A DNA stretch of 64,000 bases from Thamnaconus septentrionalis (taxonomy: Eukaryota > Chordata > Actinopteri > Tetraodontiformes > Monacanthidae). This document shows, in pieces, positions 11,341 to 22,084 of this stretch (position 1 is the stretch's first letter; each line of letters begins with the position of its first letter). The translations under genes and the position numbers were made by a program. Location: contig CM020507.1 in assembly GCA_009823395.1 (NCBI GenBank), positions 10,902,001-10,966,000 on the forward strand. The letters run 5' to 3'. The notes under the pieces are model-generated. The model searched no databases. It worked only from the letters and a program-made list of their open reading frames with translations, and was not told the DNA's origin.

Positions 11341-12225
11341 ACATGTGACGGGGAAATAGGATTTTACCTCTTCAGAGCCCTGATGTGAAAATTTCTTGGT
11401 AATTTCAGGAGATAATAATATTTTCTGGCGTGTGCAGCAAAGAGATGGCAGTTTCCACCCCAAAAATATAATAATCTATCTTATTTTTCCCACTACCAAA
11501 AAATACCATGTGCGAATCCATTCAGCACCACAAGCAGTCCCTGAAAGGTTTTATTTTCATCAGCCCAGATCAAAAATCACCTGCGTCAGAATCCTATATG
11601 TTCACATCCCTGACACGAACCCTTTCTCATCACATCTGAGCTCACCCAGAACATTACCTCTCCTCTCTGCCTCGCTCCCTCTTAATTCTCTGCCGCCTCC
11701 CTCTTTAGGATGCATATTAGATTAAAGATTTTTATTGTCACACTCAATGCACTTAGAGCGCGAGCAAACTAAATCACAGGGAGACAGCATGTCATAGAGG
11801 AGACACCTTGGGTTGACTAAGTCATGACGAGCCAGCGCAAATCGATGAGAGGGACTAATCAGATGTATCTGCTGGGACGGGCCCTGCCCTGAATCCAAAT
11901 GGCAGGCACCAGATGGGGCCTGATGTTGCCATTAGTACACCATCAGCGCAACAGACAGAGTAATGTAAGGACAAGTGGCTTCTAGTGGATGCAGTAACAG
12001 GTTTGAAGTCGGGTCAGCCAAGGTCCTTTCATTCATAAAGGAAATAAGCGGTGCCAACGATGATGATGGCATGCTGCTGTTTGAGCAGATAGATGATAAA
12101 TTGGTGTGGTTTGTAGTCACTGTGTCCCATGCTCCCTCTTGTATATTCTTTAAAAGTAAAGCACATATTCGCAACAGTAGGGAATGTAACAGAAGTTGGT
12201 CAGTGAATCAGTGAACAACTCGAAA

Positions 12226-15200
12226 TGCGCCCACGCCAAATTTGGGTCTTCTAGCGCATGGGGAACCCGAAAACCCTAACCCTAATGCCATGCAAGTCTA
12301 TGGGGTGAAAGGTCAACTTTGTCCTAGAGACATGGGGCCACTTGCTTTTTCATCAGGAGGCCCCAAGAAGCGCCCACGCCAAATTTGGGGCTTCTAGTAG
12401 TTGAGAAACCCCAAAACCCTAAGCCTAATTTCAGCTAACCCTAACCCTAACCCTAGTTTCAGCCTTATCGTTAACCCTAATTCAATGCAAGTCTATGGGA
12501 TGAAATTTCAACTTTGTCCTAGAGACATGGGGCCACTTGCTTTGTCATCAGGAGCCCCCAAGAAGCGCCCACGCCAAATTTGGGGCTTCTAGTAGTTGAG
12601 GAACCCCAAAACCCTAAGCCTAATTTCAGCTAACCCTAACCCTAACCCTAGTTTCAGCCTTATCGTTAACCCTAATTGAATGCAAGTCTATGGGGTGAAA
12701 TTTCAACTTTGTCCTAGAGACATGGGGCCACTTGCTTTTTCATCAGGAGTCTCCAAGAAGCGCCAACGCCAAATTTGGGGCCTCTAGTAGTTGAGGAACC
12801 CCAAAACCCTAAGCCTAATTTCAGCTAACCCTAACCCTAACCCTAGTTTCAGCCTTATCGTTAACCCTAATTCAATGCAAGTCTATGTGGTGAAATTTCA
12901 ACTTTGTCCTAGAGACATGGGGCCACTTGCTTTGTCATCAGGAGCCCCAAGAAGCGCCCACGCCAAATTTGGGGCTTCTAGTAGTTGAGGAACCCCAAAA
13001 CCCTAAGCCTAATTTCAGCTAACCCTAACCCTAACCCTAGTTTCAGCCTTATCGTTAACCCTAATTGAATGCAAGTCTATGGGGTGAAATTTCAACTTTG
13101 TCCTAGAGACATGGGGCCACTTGCTTTTTCATCAGGAGTCTCCAAGAAGCGCCAACGCCAAATTTGGGGCCTCTAGTAGTTGAGGAACCCCAAAACCCTA
13201 AGCCTAATTTCAGCTAACCCTAACCCTAACCCTAGTTTCAGCCTTATCGTTAACCCTAATTGAATGCAAGTCTATGGGGTGAAATTTCAACTTTGTCCTA
13301 GAGACATGGGGCCACTTGCTTTGTCATCAGGAGCCCCCAAGAAGCGCCCACGCCAAATTTGGGGCTTCTAGTAGTTGAGGAACCCCAAAACCCTAAACCT
13401 AATTTCAGCTAACCCTAACCCTAACCCTAGTTTCAGCCTTGTCGTTAACCCTAATTCAATGCAAGTCTATGGGGTGAAATTTCAACTTTGTCCTAGAGAC
13501 ATGGGGCAACTTGCTTTGTCATCAGGAGCCCCCAAGAAGCGCCCACACCAAATTTGGGGCTTCTAGTAGTTGAGGAACCCCAAAACCCTAAGCCTAATTT
13601 CAGCTAACCCTAACCCTAACCCTAGTTTCAGCCTTATCGTTAACCCTAATTGAATGCAAGTCTATGGGGTGAAATTTCAACTTTGTCCTAGAGACATGGG
13701 GCCACTTGCTTTTTCATCAGGAGTCTCCAAGAAGCGCCAACGCCAAATTTGGGGCCTCTAGTAGTTGAGGAACCCCAAAACCCTAAGCCTAATTCCAGCT
13801 AACCCTAACCCTAACCCTAGTTTCAGCCTATAGTTAACCCTAATTCAATGCAAGTCTATGGGGTGAAATTCCAACTTTGTCCTAGAGACATGGGGCCACT
13901 TGCTTTGTCATCAGGAGCCGCCAAGAAGCGCCCACGCCAAATTTGGGGCTTCTAGTAGTTGAGGAACCCCAAAACCCTAAGCCTAATTTCAGCTAACCCT
14001 AACCCTAACCCTAGCTTCAGCCTTGTCGTTAACCCTAATTCAATGCAAGTCTATGGGGTGAAATTTCAACTTTGTCCTAGAGACATGGGGCCACTTGCTT
14101 TTTCATCAGGAGCCCCCAAGAAGCGCCAACGCCAAATTTGGGGCTTCTAGTAGTTGAGGAACCCCAAAACCCTAAGCCTAATTTCAGCTAACCCTAACCC
14201 TAACCCTAGTTTCAGCCTTATCGTTAACCCTAATTCAATGCAAGTCTATGGGGTGAAATTTCAACTTTGTCCTAGAGACATGGGGCCACTTGCTTTTTCA
14301 TCAGGCGTCCCCAAGAAGCGCCCACGCCAAATTTGGGACTTCTAGCACATGAGGAACTCCAAAACCCTAACCCTAACCCTAGTTTCAGCCTTATCGTTAA
14401 CCCTAATTGAATGCAAGTCTATGGGGTGAAATTTCAACTTTGTCCTAGAGACATGGGGCCACTTGCTTTGTCATCAGGAGCCCCCAAGAAGTGCCCACGC
14501 CAAATTTGGGGCTTCTAGCACATGAGGAACTCCAAAACCCTAAGCCTAATTCCAGCCTTAACCCTAACCCTAATGCCATGCAAGTCTATGGGGTGAAAGG
14601 TCAACTTTGCCCTAGAGACATGGGGCCACTTGCTTTTTCATCAGGAGCCCCCAAAAGGCGCCAACGCCAAATTTGGGGCTTCTAGTAGTTGAGGAACCCC
14701 AAAACCCTAATTTCAGCTAACCCTAACCCTAACCCTAGTTTCAGCCTATAGTTAACCCTAATTCAATGCAAGTCTATGGGGTGAAATTTCAACTTTGTCC
14801 TAGAGACATGGGGCCACTTGCTTTGTCATCAGGAGGCCCCAAGAAGCGCCCACGCCAAATTTGGGGCTTCTAGTAGTTGAGGAACCCCAAAACCCTAAGC
14901 CTAATTTCAGCTAACCCTAACCCTAACCCTAGTTTCAGCCTTATCGTTAACCCTAATTCAATGCAAGTCTATGGGATGAAATTTCAACTTTGTCCTAGAG
15001 ACATGGGGCCACTTGCTTTTTCATCAGGAGCCCAGAAGAAGCGCCAACACCAAATTTGGGGCTTCTAGTAGTTGAGGAACCCCAAAATCCTAAAACTAAT
15101 TTCAGCTAACCCTAACCCTAACCCTAGTTTCAGCCTTATCGTTAACCCTAATTGAATGCAAGTCTACGGGGTGAAATTTCAACTTTTTCCTAGAGACATG

Positions 15201-15658
15201 GGGCCACTTGATTTTTCATCAGGAGCCCCCAAAAGGCGCCCATGCCAAATTTGGGGCTTCTAGTAGTTGAGGAACCCCAAAACCCTAAGCCTAATTTCAG
15301 CTAACCCTAACCCTAACCCTAGTTTCAGCCTTGTCGTTAACCCTAATTGAATGCAAGTCTATGGGGTGAAATTTCAACTTTGTCCTAGAGACATGGGGCC
15401 ACTTGCTTTGTCATCAGGAGCCCCCAAGAAGTGCCCACGCCAAATTTGGGGCTTCTAGCACATGAGGAACTCCAAAACCCTAAGCCTAATTCCAAAACCC
15501 TAACCCTAATTCCAGCCTTAACCCGAACCCTAATGCCATGCAAGTCTATGGGGTGAAAGGTCAACTTTGTCCTAGAGACATGGGGCCACTTGCTTTTTCA
15601 TCAGGAGTGCTTTTTCATCACTCCCCCACGTCAAATTTGGGGCTTCTAGCACTTGAGG
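12226..15658 (+). repeat. interstitial telomere-like satellite array, about 195-bp unit x 18
   Basis: Eighteen tandem units were counted by the recurring TTGAGG/ATGAGG mark at 12258, 12401, 12596, 12791, 12985, 13180, 13375, 13570, 13765, 13959, 14154, 14349, 14522, 14689, 14877, 15072, 15267 and 15462, ending at 15653. Spacing is 194-195 bp except at the left end (143), the centre (173, 167, 188) and the last unit (191). Most units carry three consecutive CCCTAA hexamers, extra single CCCTAA copies, and a non-telomeric body including GCAAGTCTATGGGG and AGAGACATGGGGCCACTTGC. Divergence between full-length units is low (a few substitutions each), so the array is young or homogenised. Because 195 is a multiple of 3, each unit repeats a 63-codon frame (TTG start, TAG stop). 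I regard that as an arithmetic by-product and not a gene. I do not recognise the satellite family. Confidence 0.95.
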
Positions 15659-15678
15659 CAAGTGGCCCCATGTCTCTG
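15659..15678 (-). repeat. inverted fragment of the satellite unit at the array's right edge
   Basis: Twenty bases here are the exact reverse complement of the AGAGACATGGGGCCACTTGC segment found in nearly every unit of the adjoining array. It marks the right boundary, after which the sequence becomes unique. Confidence 0.85.
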
Positions 15679-16099
15679 GGAGAAACAACTGCATAGTATA
15701 ATTGTTTCCTAATTTTTTGACATGTTGAAGTTCTGCATTGTATCACTCATTTATTCATGCTAAAGTATCATAGAACAGTTAACCTCCAGCTTTAGGGCTG
15801 CCTTTGTGTTCCATTAGACTCAAACTGTCTCCTGTCTGAGTATCCTAGCATCGTACATTATCACAAAATGTTATTTTTTTCATCACCTTGGGTCAAAGAA
15901 TTGAATTAGAAGTTTGCTGTTGCCATCCTGCCATTGCTTCTTTTTCTCCCGTCACTGGACCAACCTGTACAACCCTGGTGCTCCTGTAGCACAGAGATCA
16001 TTCTATCATTCTGGTGGGAAAAGAAATAAAAATAAAGCTTGCAGACAGGAGCCAGCTCCCACTGTTCACTTAAGAGAGTCTGTTCTTAGGACACGGGCT

Positions 16100-16201
16100 T
16101 GAGCCCCCTTGAAGTGGCATTTTTTGGTTTGACCTTGCTGGGGATTAAACCCTGGACCTCGCCATCACAGGGAACACGCTCTACTAGGCCAATGTCACAC
16201 C
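16100..16201 (-). mobile_element. tRNA-derived SINE head fragment
   Basis: The minus strand contains a B-box-like GGTTTAATCCC (16152-16142) and, about 35 nt upstream, an A-box-like TGGCCTAGTAGAGCG (around 16192-16178). The spacing and order are those of an RNA polymerase III promoter from a tRNA gene. It does not fold as an intact tRNA by eye and continues into non-tRNA sequence, so it is called a SINE and not a functional tRNA. Confidence 0.55.
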
Positions 16202-16936
16202 GTATTTGTAGCATAAATACAAGTCAATAATGCATTCACTCTGGTATTTATTATTAACTTGTCTTCCAATTTTTTTACGTAACATAAAGATGTTTTCTAT
16301 ATGACTTCACGACTTTGCTCCAATAAATTTGAGCACCTAAATATTTCAGCTGCTTCGGTCTTAATGTAATCTGTGAGCAAGGCAAATGGATGTTGGGGAA
16401 GAGTAAATAAAATGTACTATTTTGTTAATCATCATGCGTTGTGGATAATGCCATGGAAATTCAGAGTACTCAAGTTTAATCTGTTTTAGTTTTCAGGGCC
16501 TATTAAAAGCAGCTGGTTCGTGCATAACAGCCAAAAAGTCTGGAAAACACAGGGAGGCTGCCAATCTAGCAGCACACTCATCAGTGGACCTGTGCTTGTT
16601 AAATGAGCACAAAGCTTAGCGCTACCATGACAAACTGTGCCTTAATCCTGCATCATGTCAGACATGGATCCAATCCAACTGTCGGCAAGAATATGGAAAA
16701 GCTTATTCCCCACTAACTAGTCCGGCTTCCTGACATGGTATAGAACCACAATAGTTTTTATTTCTGCCTGCTGAGGGTCCTCTCACGCGCATGTGCGCGC
16801 GTGCGTGCGAGATAAGTGAACACACACTGGCCACGCCGTGCGTGTCTGAGGAAGAATTTTGCTCTTAAAGTCTCTTATAGAATGCTTGGATAAACTCTTG
16901 AGAAAGCAGATATACTTCGCTGGATGAGTGAGAGCG

Positions 16937-16963
16937 CACACACACACACACACACACACACAC
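16937..16963. repeat. (CA)n microsatellite
   Basis: Thirteen CA copies in intergenic DNA. Confidence 0.95.
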
Positions 16964-17314
16964 GCAGTCACAGACACATGCTTTTTTCCTCTAGGGAGTT
17001 TAAACCAATACCATCAGGAGATAAAGAATTAATAAGAGACATTTTTCTTTATTCAGCTGGATGTTATCGGGCAGCGCTGGTGTGAAAACAGCTGTTTTAT
17101 GTTCAAGCAACACCCACTTTGCTGGAGCCTCGCACTGATGCTGTTTTCTTCCTCCCATTAAAACGCACACATGCACACACAAACTGCCCTCATGGCACAA
17201 AAGGCTGCGACAAAGTTTCTCTCTTCTTGCATTCCGTTGTGTCAATTTATATCACACTCCACCGTAATGACATCAGCCTCCCACTGTTTGCTGCTTCACG
17301 CGCTGCAGCCTCGT

Positions 17315-17369
17315 ACGCACGCACGCACGCCGCACGCCGCACGCACGCCGCGCACGCACGCACGCGCAC
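17315..17369. repeat. (CGCA)n alternating purine-pyrimidine repeat
   Basis: Imperfect ACGC/CGCA tandem copies. The sequence alternates purine and pyrimidine and is CpG-rich, which is favourable for Z-DNA. Confidence 0.8.
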
Positions 17370-17489
17370 CTTTGCCCACGTGCACCACCGGGCGACTTTG
17401 CAGTTTTGGAGCCGAAAAATCTCTGAAGTGTCGCGGCTTCCGGCGGGGGCGAGCAGAGGGTTAATGGCGGCGGGGCGTCGCATGGTGGC

Positions 17490-17760
17490 ATTTTATCCCT
17501 CCCATCTAATTCAGAGATTGTCTGACTTCCTCATCCTCATTACGGGGACCTGTAGAGCAGCAAATGACAAATCACAGTATGCAATAATAAAGGTGACACT
17601 AAGGAAAAATCCCCTGGCTGGGATCCATCTCATCATTATGAGAGCGTTATGAATGGACGAAATAAAAGTGAATTAAGACGGGACACAGCTGATATAGGTA
17701 TTATGAGCACATTGTGCCTTCCCTAATGCGAGCGCTGCGTCGGCCGGCTCCTCTAATCAG
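17490..17760. promoter_or_regulatory. candidate conserved non-coding element
   Basis: Unique, coding-free block with many TAAT/ATTA and ATAAA cores (CATCTAATTCAGAG, CAATAATAAAGG, CATCATTATGAG, GTGAATTAAGACG). It directly follows the CGCA repeat. The composition resembles deeply conserved vertebrate enhancers near developmental genes, but conservation was not tested. Confidence 0.35.
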
Positions 17761-18329
17761 GGCCGCGCGTTTTTCGGAGAAGCGGCGCTCCACTCCGAGC
17801 AATACTTACACACTGTACAATTATTGCTGAAAAGCTGGGAGGGGCGGAGGGTGGGCGACGATATCGAGTCCTCTTTTGTGCTCTCCCTGCTCTTTCATTA
17901 TGGCAATGAATGTGAAAGAGAAAGCCTTTGATATCCCCGGGGCCGCCGCGTGCAAACGCAGCAGTCGCTCGGCTCTACGGGGCCTCCGCGTCTCCGTCTT
18001 TGAAGTCGCAGGAGGAAAATTGATGTCCCTCTGTCTCTTTACGACGCTTCTGTCGAAAAGAAGTATGGATTCATGGGCCCCGGACAAAGCTGATGGGCCG
18101 GGGGTTGTTCAAAGAGGAGGAGTGAAGAAGAAGAAGAAGAAGAAGAAGGAAAAAAAAAAGAACAGCGGCATGTGGCGGTCTGAGGCCAAAGAATATTCAT
18201 CCCTTATTAATACCAGTTGATTCACTTTTCAAACTGCACTTTCTCCCCACGTCCTCCCTCTGCTCTTTGGCTCCGCAGGGTTTTTTTCTCAGTGGAGGAG
18301 GAAGAAAAGGGGAGAAGGACTCGGCTGAT

Positions 18330-18510
18330 GAGAGCTCAGCCGTACATCACTGGCGCGCTACAATAGCATTAGTCTACGCTTAGCCTGCTAATTCTGGCGC
18401 CCATTGTGCAAAGTTCTCTAATCAGGCCGTTTGTAATTCCGCACATAAAGGGATAAGCTGAGATTCAGGCCTGCAAAGGGGGGCTTATGACTCCGATCAA
18501 ATTAAGATCA
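18330..18510. promoter_or_regulatory. candidate conserved non-coding element
   Basis: Repeat-free block with an orderly set of homeobox- and SOX-like words (GCATTAGTC, GCTAATTCTGG, CCATTGTGCAAAG, CTAATCAGG, TTTGTAATTCC). No reading frame of interest crosses it. Confidence 0.35.
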
Positions 18511-18765
18511 TTTGCTCCCAACAGGATCGGCCGATAGCGAGGGCGCACAATTGCCGTGGCGCGGCTGGCTGACGGGCTGCTGACAGGCGGGCAGTGTTTG
18601 TCATGCACGCTGCATATTATGCAGGCATGCGTCCACCTTGCGGGGCCGCCCTCCATTTTCATACGCTGTGCATTTTCCTCCCTGGGCCGTGGTTACCGGC
18701 GTCAGCCCTCACCAAATGTCAGTTTGTGTGCATTTATTAAGTAAGGTAACATCCCGGTGCCAAGC

Positions 18766-18800
18766 GCGCACACACACACACACATACACACACAAACACA
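18766..18800. repeat. imperfect (CA)n microsatellite
   Basis: CA repeat interrupted by TA and AA steps. Confidence 0.9.
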
Positions 18801-18903
18801 ACTCTGACTGCCTGTGTGAATGCAAGAATGCTTCAGAGTCCCCCGACGCCACAGTAATCTTCCTGCTCCACATATCGGTCAGTCACCACGACGGGCCGTT
18901 GCC

Positions 18904-18950
18904 TGCTGCTGCTGCCGCCGCCGCCCGCCGCCGCCGCCGCTGCTGCTGCT
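18904..18950. repeat. (CTG)n-(CCG)n-(CTG)n trinucleotide repeat
   Basis: CTG copies flank a CCG/CGC core. The short cysteine/arginine-rich open frames here result from it. Confidence 0.9.
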
Positions 18951-20394
18951 CTTAATTTTGTCTTTATTACTGGAAAGAATGAGGGTCACGCATAGCCCGG
19001 GGTAAAATGAATTTCCTGCCACATGTGTGTACAACACTTGTTGAATACTGACGGAAAATGAAAAAAAGAACCGGCAATAGGAACCAAGGCTATTCTACTC
19101 ATACACTTCATGTTGTGTGGACACAATAAAGCAGACGGGCTAAAATATGTTTTTAAGTAATTCCACTTGTTTCTTGTGGCACCTTGTCTGTAGGTCTGTA
19201 AATAGTCCCAGTTGTTCAGGAAAAAAATGGTTCGGCTCTCTTCCTTTGCAACAAACTGCTTGCAACCTGTGATTAGTGGGGGAGTTTTTGGTGATTGTTC
19301 AGGTTAGTTCAGGTGGCGATGGACAGTTTGACTTCACAAGCCATAATTAAAACAGCCTTGAGACCAGGGAGCAAAAAAAAAAAAAAAAAGTGCAGTTCTT
19401 ACAGTTGTTTTGTGATGTTGCTGCCTGGCAACAAAAAAAAACAAACAAAACAAAACTCCCCTTCTAACTTCACCTGCAGGTGAGCTGAGCGCCTCTCTGG
19501 TCGGGGCCCAGCATTCCTCGTCACATCTGCCTTGTGATGTCATCAATTTTCCTCATGAATTATGATGTCATAATTCAGCGTCCTGCCCAGTGTTACAATC
19601 CAGGGAAATGTGAGGTCAACTCACTTTCCCCAAACGTAACATTCATCACGCTGAGTCGGGAGGGGGGGGGGCGGCCGGGGGAGAATTCCAAGGCAGGGCC
19701 GTGTCCAGAGTGGCCTCGCTCCTTCTCGACACATAGATCTGGGAAATTATGTCAACGCCTCTTTGATTTAACGATAGAGTGGGCTTTATATTAGAGCAGG
19801 GTGACGGTTTAATTACAAAGATTAGTTACAGCGGAACGAGGTCCCGAGGCTCCACGGCGACAGGATGAAGCCACGTCTCTGACGTTTAAGGGAAAACACC
19901 TCTTAGTAAAAATTAAAAAAAAACAAAAAAACACAAGCGCTTAAATGGCAGTGAAGAAAAAATAAGTTTTCAATGTTTGGGTTTTGAGACATCCCATCTG
20001 AAAACCAGAAACATGGCTCACTCTGTATGTGTCTGCGTGTGGCGTGACAAACACACTTTTAGTGCCTTTGAATTACAATAACAAATACTAAATACTAACA
20101 AGCCAGCGCAACCGGATTATCAAGAATATGGACAGTTTTGATATTTTTAAACAGTATTTGCCACTGCAACAGGAGACCGTTGCAAATTTGTACTGGCCTA
20201 CAATACAATGGGCGGTATGAAAAAAAAATCATCATCATAAATACAAATTAGATAAATAATAACACAAAAAAAAAAACAACCTTGCACAGCGGTGATAATA
20301 ACTTTTTGGTTATTTGCTCAAACTGACTCTTTAATAGTGCAAAAACCCAGCGGGCCTGCAGAACCCGGAGACGCCCTCTGAACCGACACGCCGG

Positions 20395-20830
20395 ACTAAT
20401 AGCAACTTGTCAGCGCTGTGTTTCCTGTAGCTCAGGATGTTGGAGCAATTAGCCTCACGGTGCGACCCCTAGGAGCCCAGGGTGCATCAGAACCCCATTC
20501 ATCTACTGGGGCCCCGGTCAAACGCACCTAACAGCTCCAAAGGCTGACTTGTTAGGCAGCCAGGATCCAGTGGTAATTAGCAGTGACATTTGCTGACAGA
20601 GAGGGCAGGCGGGGCCGGCCTCCACCGAGATGTGTTTGCATCTAAAAAAAAAAAAAAACACACAAAAAAAGTATGAGCGAGATCTATCACTGCGAGAGAG
20701 GTTTTCCAGCCTCGCTCCCAAATGGATTCCGTCGCCTAAGGGGGCGTCGTGCCAATCAGCAACTTTTTCTCTAACTATAATCATTTGCATTATAAACAGT
20801 CTCCCATGATGCGCTTTCAATTAATTTGTT
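20395..20830. promoter_or_regulatory. candidate conserved non-coding element
   Basis: Mostly repeat-free block, interrupted by a 15-base A run at 20644-20658, with GTGGTAATTAGCAG, CTAACTATAATCATTTGC and TTCAATTAATTTG words. It sits in the efna5 upstream region with no coding frame. Conservation was not tested. Confidence 0.33.
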
Positions 20831-22050
20831 TTTTTCCAGTTAAACGCTGAAATCAAAAGAAAAGAGAGGGAAAAAAACAAAATCAGACAATCATGTTTTA
20901 ATTACAGGGATAGTTTTTTTTGCAAAGCCCACAGAGGGACATTTCAAAAAAAGAGGAGAGGGAAAAAAGGAAAGCACAACATCCACCCACGAGACGGCAA
21001 ACTTTATGTTTAGAAGTGATGTTTATTCTGGTTTTTTCATTAAAACGCTCCAGCACCAGGAGCAAAAAGAAAAAAAAAAAATTGAAAAATAACCTTTTTT
21101 TCTCCACCTTTCTGCCCTCCTGACTCTCTTTGGTTTAAAGCGGCGATTCAAGTGCCGCTGTGACAGTTATCAACAGCAGCGGCAGCTAATTATCCGACCC
21201 CGGGGGAGAGCGGGGATGATAATGCTCCCTCACTGCCTCTGCTTGGAATCTTTACCTTTTTCTCTGCTGCTCATCAGACAGGCACTATCACCACCAGCGA
21301 ACCGTGTCTGTGTGTGGGGGGTGGGGGGGGGGGCTCGTCGCTGTGACTGATAATGCGCCGATGAGTGTGGCGGCCCTGTGTCTCCCTGCATGGGAGGACA
21401 CGGGGCCAGACACACCGCAGAGAGACGGATGAGATAATATTGCAAACAGAAGAAAAAGTCAGACTTCCTAATGTTTCACAGTTTGCAGTGAAATACGGCC
21501 GAGTTGGTGGAGTTGGTGGCGGTGTGTGTGTGTGTGTGGGGGGGGGGAGTCGTCCATAAAACACATCTGGCGTCCTTCAGAAACTTCTTTTTTTCCATCC
21601 CAGCAGGTCAAAGGCCAGGAGGTATTTAAGATTTCCATCAAGCGTCTCCAGATGACAAGGTAATGTCCCGGGCCGGGACGCGAGCTCATTAAACGACGCG
21701 CATTACAACTCGTCTCCTGTGATCTGGGGAGAAAAATGGCAGCGATCAATTTCCGGGGCAGTGAAATACGACAAACGGCAGACGACGCGCGGCGTCTTCC
21801 CCCTCTTGGGGTTTTTTTCTATAACATGCTGCCTCTTGCCGACGACGTGGCCCTGAGGCAGCATTGTAGCGGCTAGACGCTAAATACACGTTTCGGAAGC
21901 GCGAAGCTCAGGCCGCCGCGTCTCCGGCATGTGCCACGTCTGGGCGGCGCTTGAAACAAAACAGGTCGGCTCTTCACGTCTTCCCGACGTGTCTTGATCC
22001 GCTCGCTGTCCGCCACCCATGAAGTATGTTCAGCCGCTCACCTGTAGGCA

Positions 22051-22084
22051 CTCTCTCTCTCTCTCACTCTCTCTCTCTCTCACA
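22051..22084. repeat. (CT)n microsatellite
   Basis: CT repeat with one CA interruption, followed by CACACA. Confidence 0.92.

Larger units (their letters stand above)
7561..12225. other. upstream intergenic region, no gene seen
   Basis: This region holds unique non-coding DNA with a purine tract (8705-8790), alternating purine-pyrimidine CA/CG-rich DNA (about 8870-9070), a T-rich run (9819-9854), an AT-rich stretch with degenerate TGTAT/CATGTCAT motifs (about 9960-10340), and two unique blocks that could be regulatory (about 10490-10740 and 10980-11340). Around 11715-11780 is a short TTTATTGTCAC-containing motif of the kind found at ends of fish interspersed repeats. No exon-like reading frame with flanking splice sites was recognised. 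Confidence 0.7.
15679..17480. other. intergenic region, no gene seen
   Basis: AT-rich unique DNA to the right of the satellite, containing a SINE fragment (16100-16201, minus), a CA repeat (16937-16963) and CGCA-type alternating repeats (about 17315-17369). Open frames such as those at 17119-17652 are produced by the ACGC repeats. Confidence 0.65.

Noticed and set aside
12401..15068. Repeated 63-residue proteins as a tandem gene family
   Set aside because: The frame recurs because the satellite unit is 195 bp. It starts at TTG and shows no sign of a gene.
12226..15658. CRISPR array
   Set aside because: Units are about 195 bp and similar along their whole length, with no unique spacers, and the genome is vertebrate.
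16100..16201. Functional tRNA gene on the minus strand
   Set aside because: Box A and box B resemblances are present, but the anticodon and acceptor stems do not form by eye and SINE-like sequence follows.
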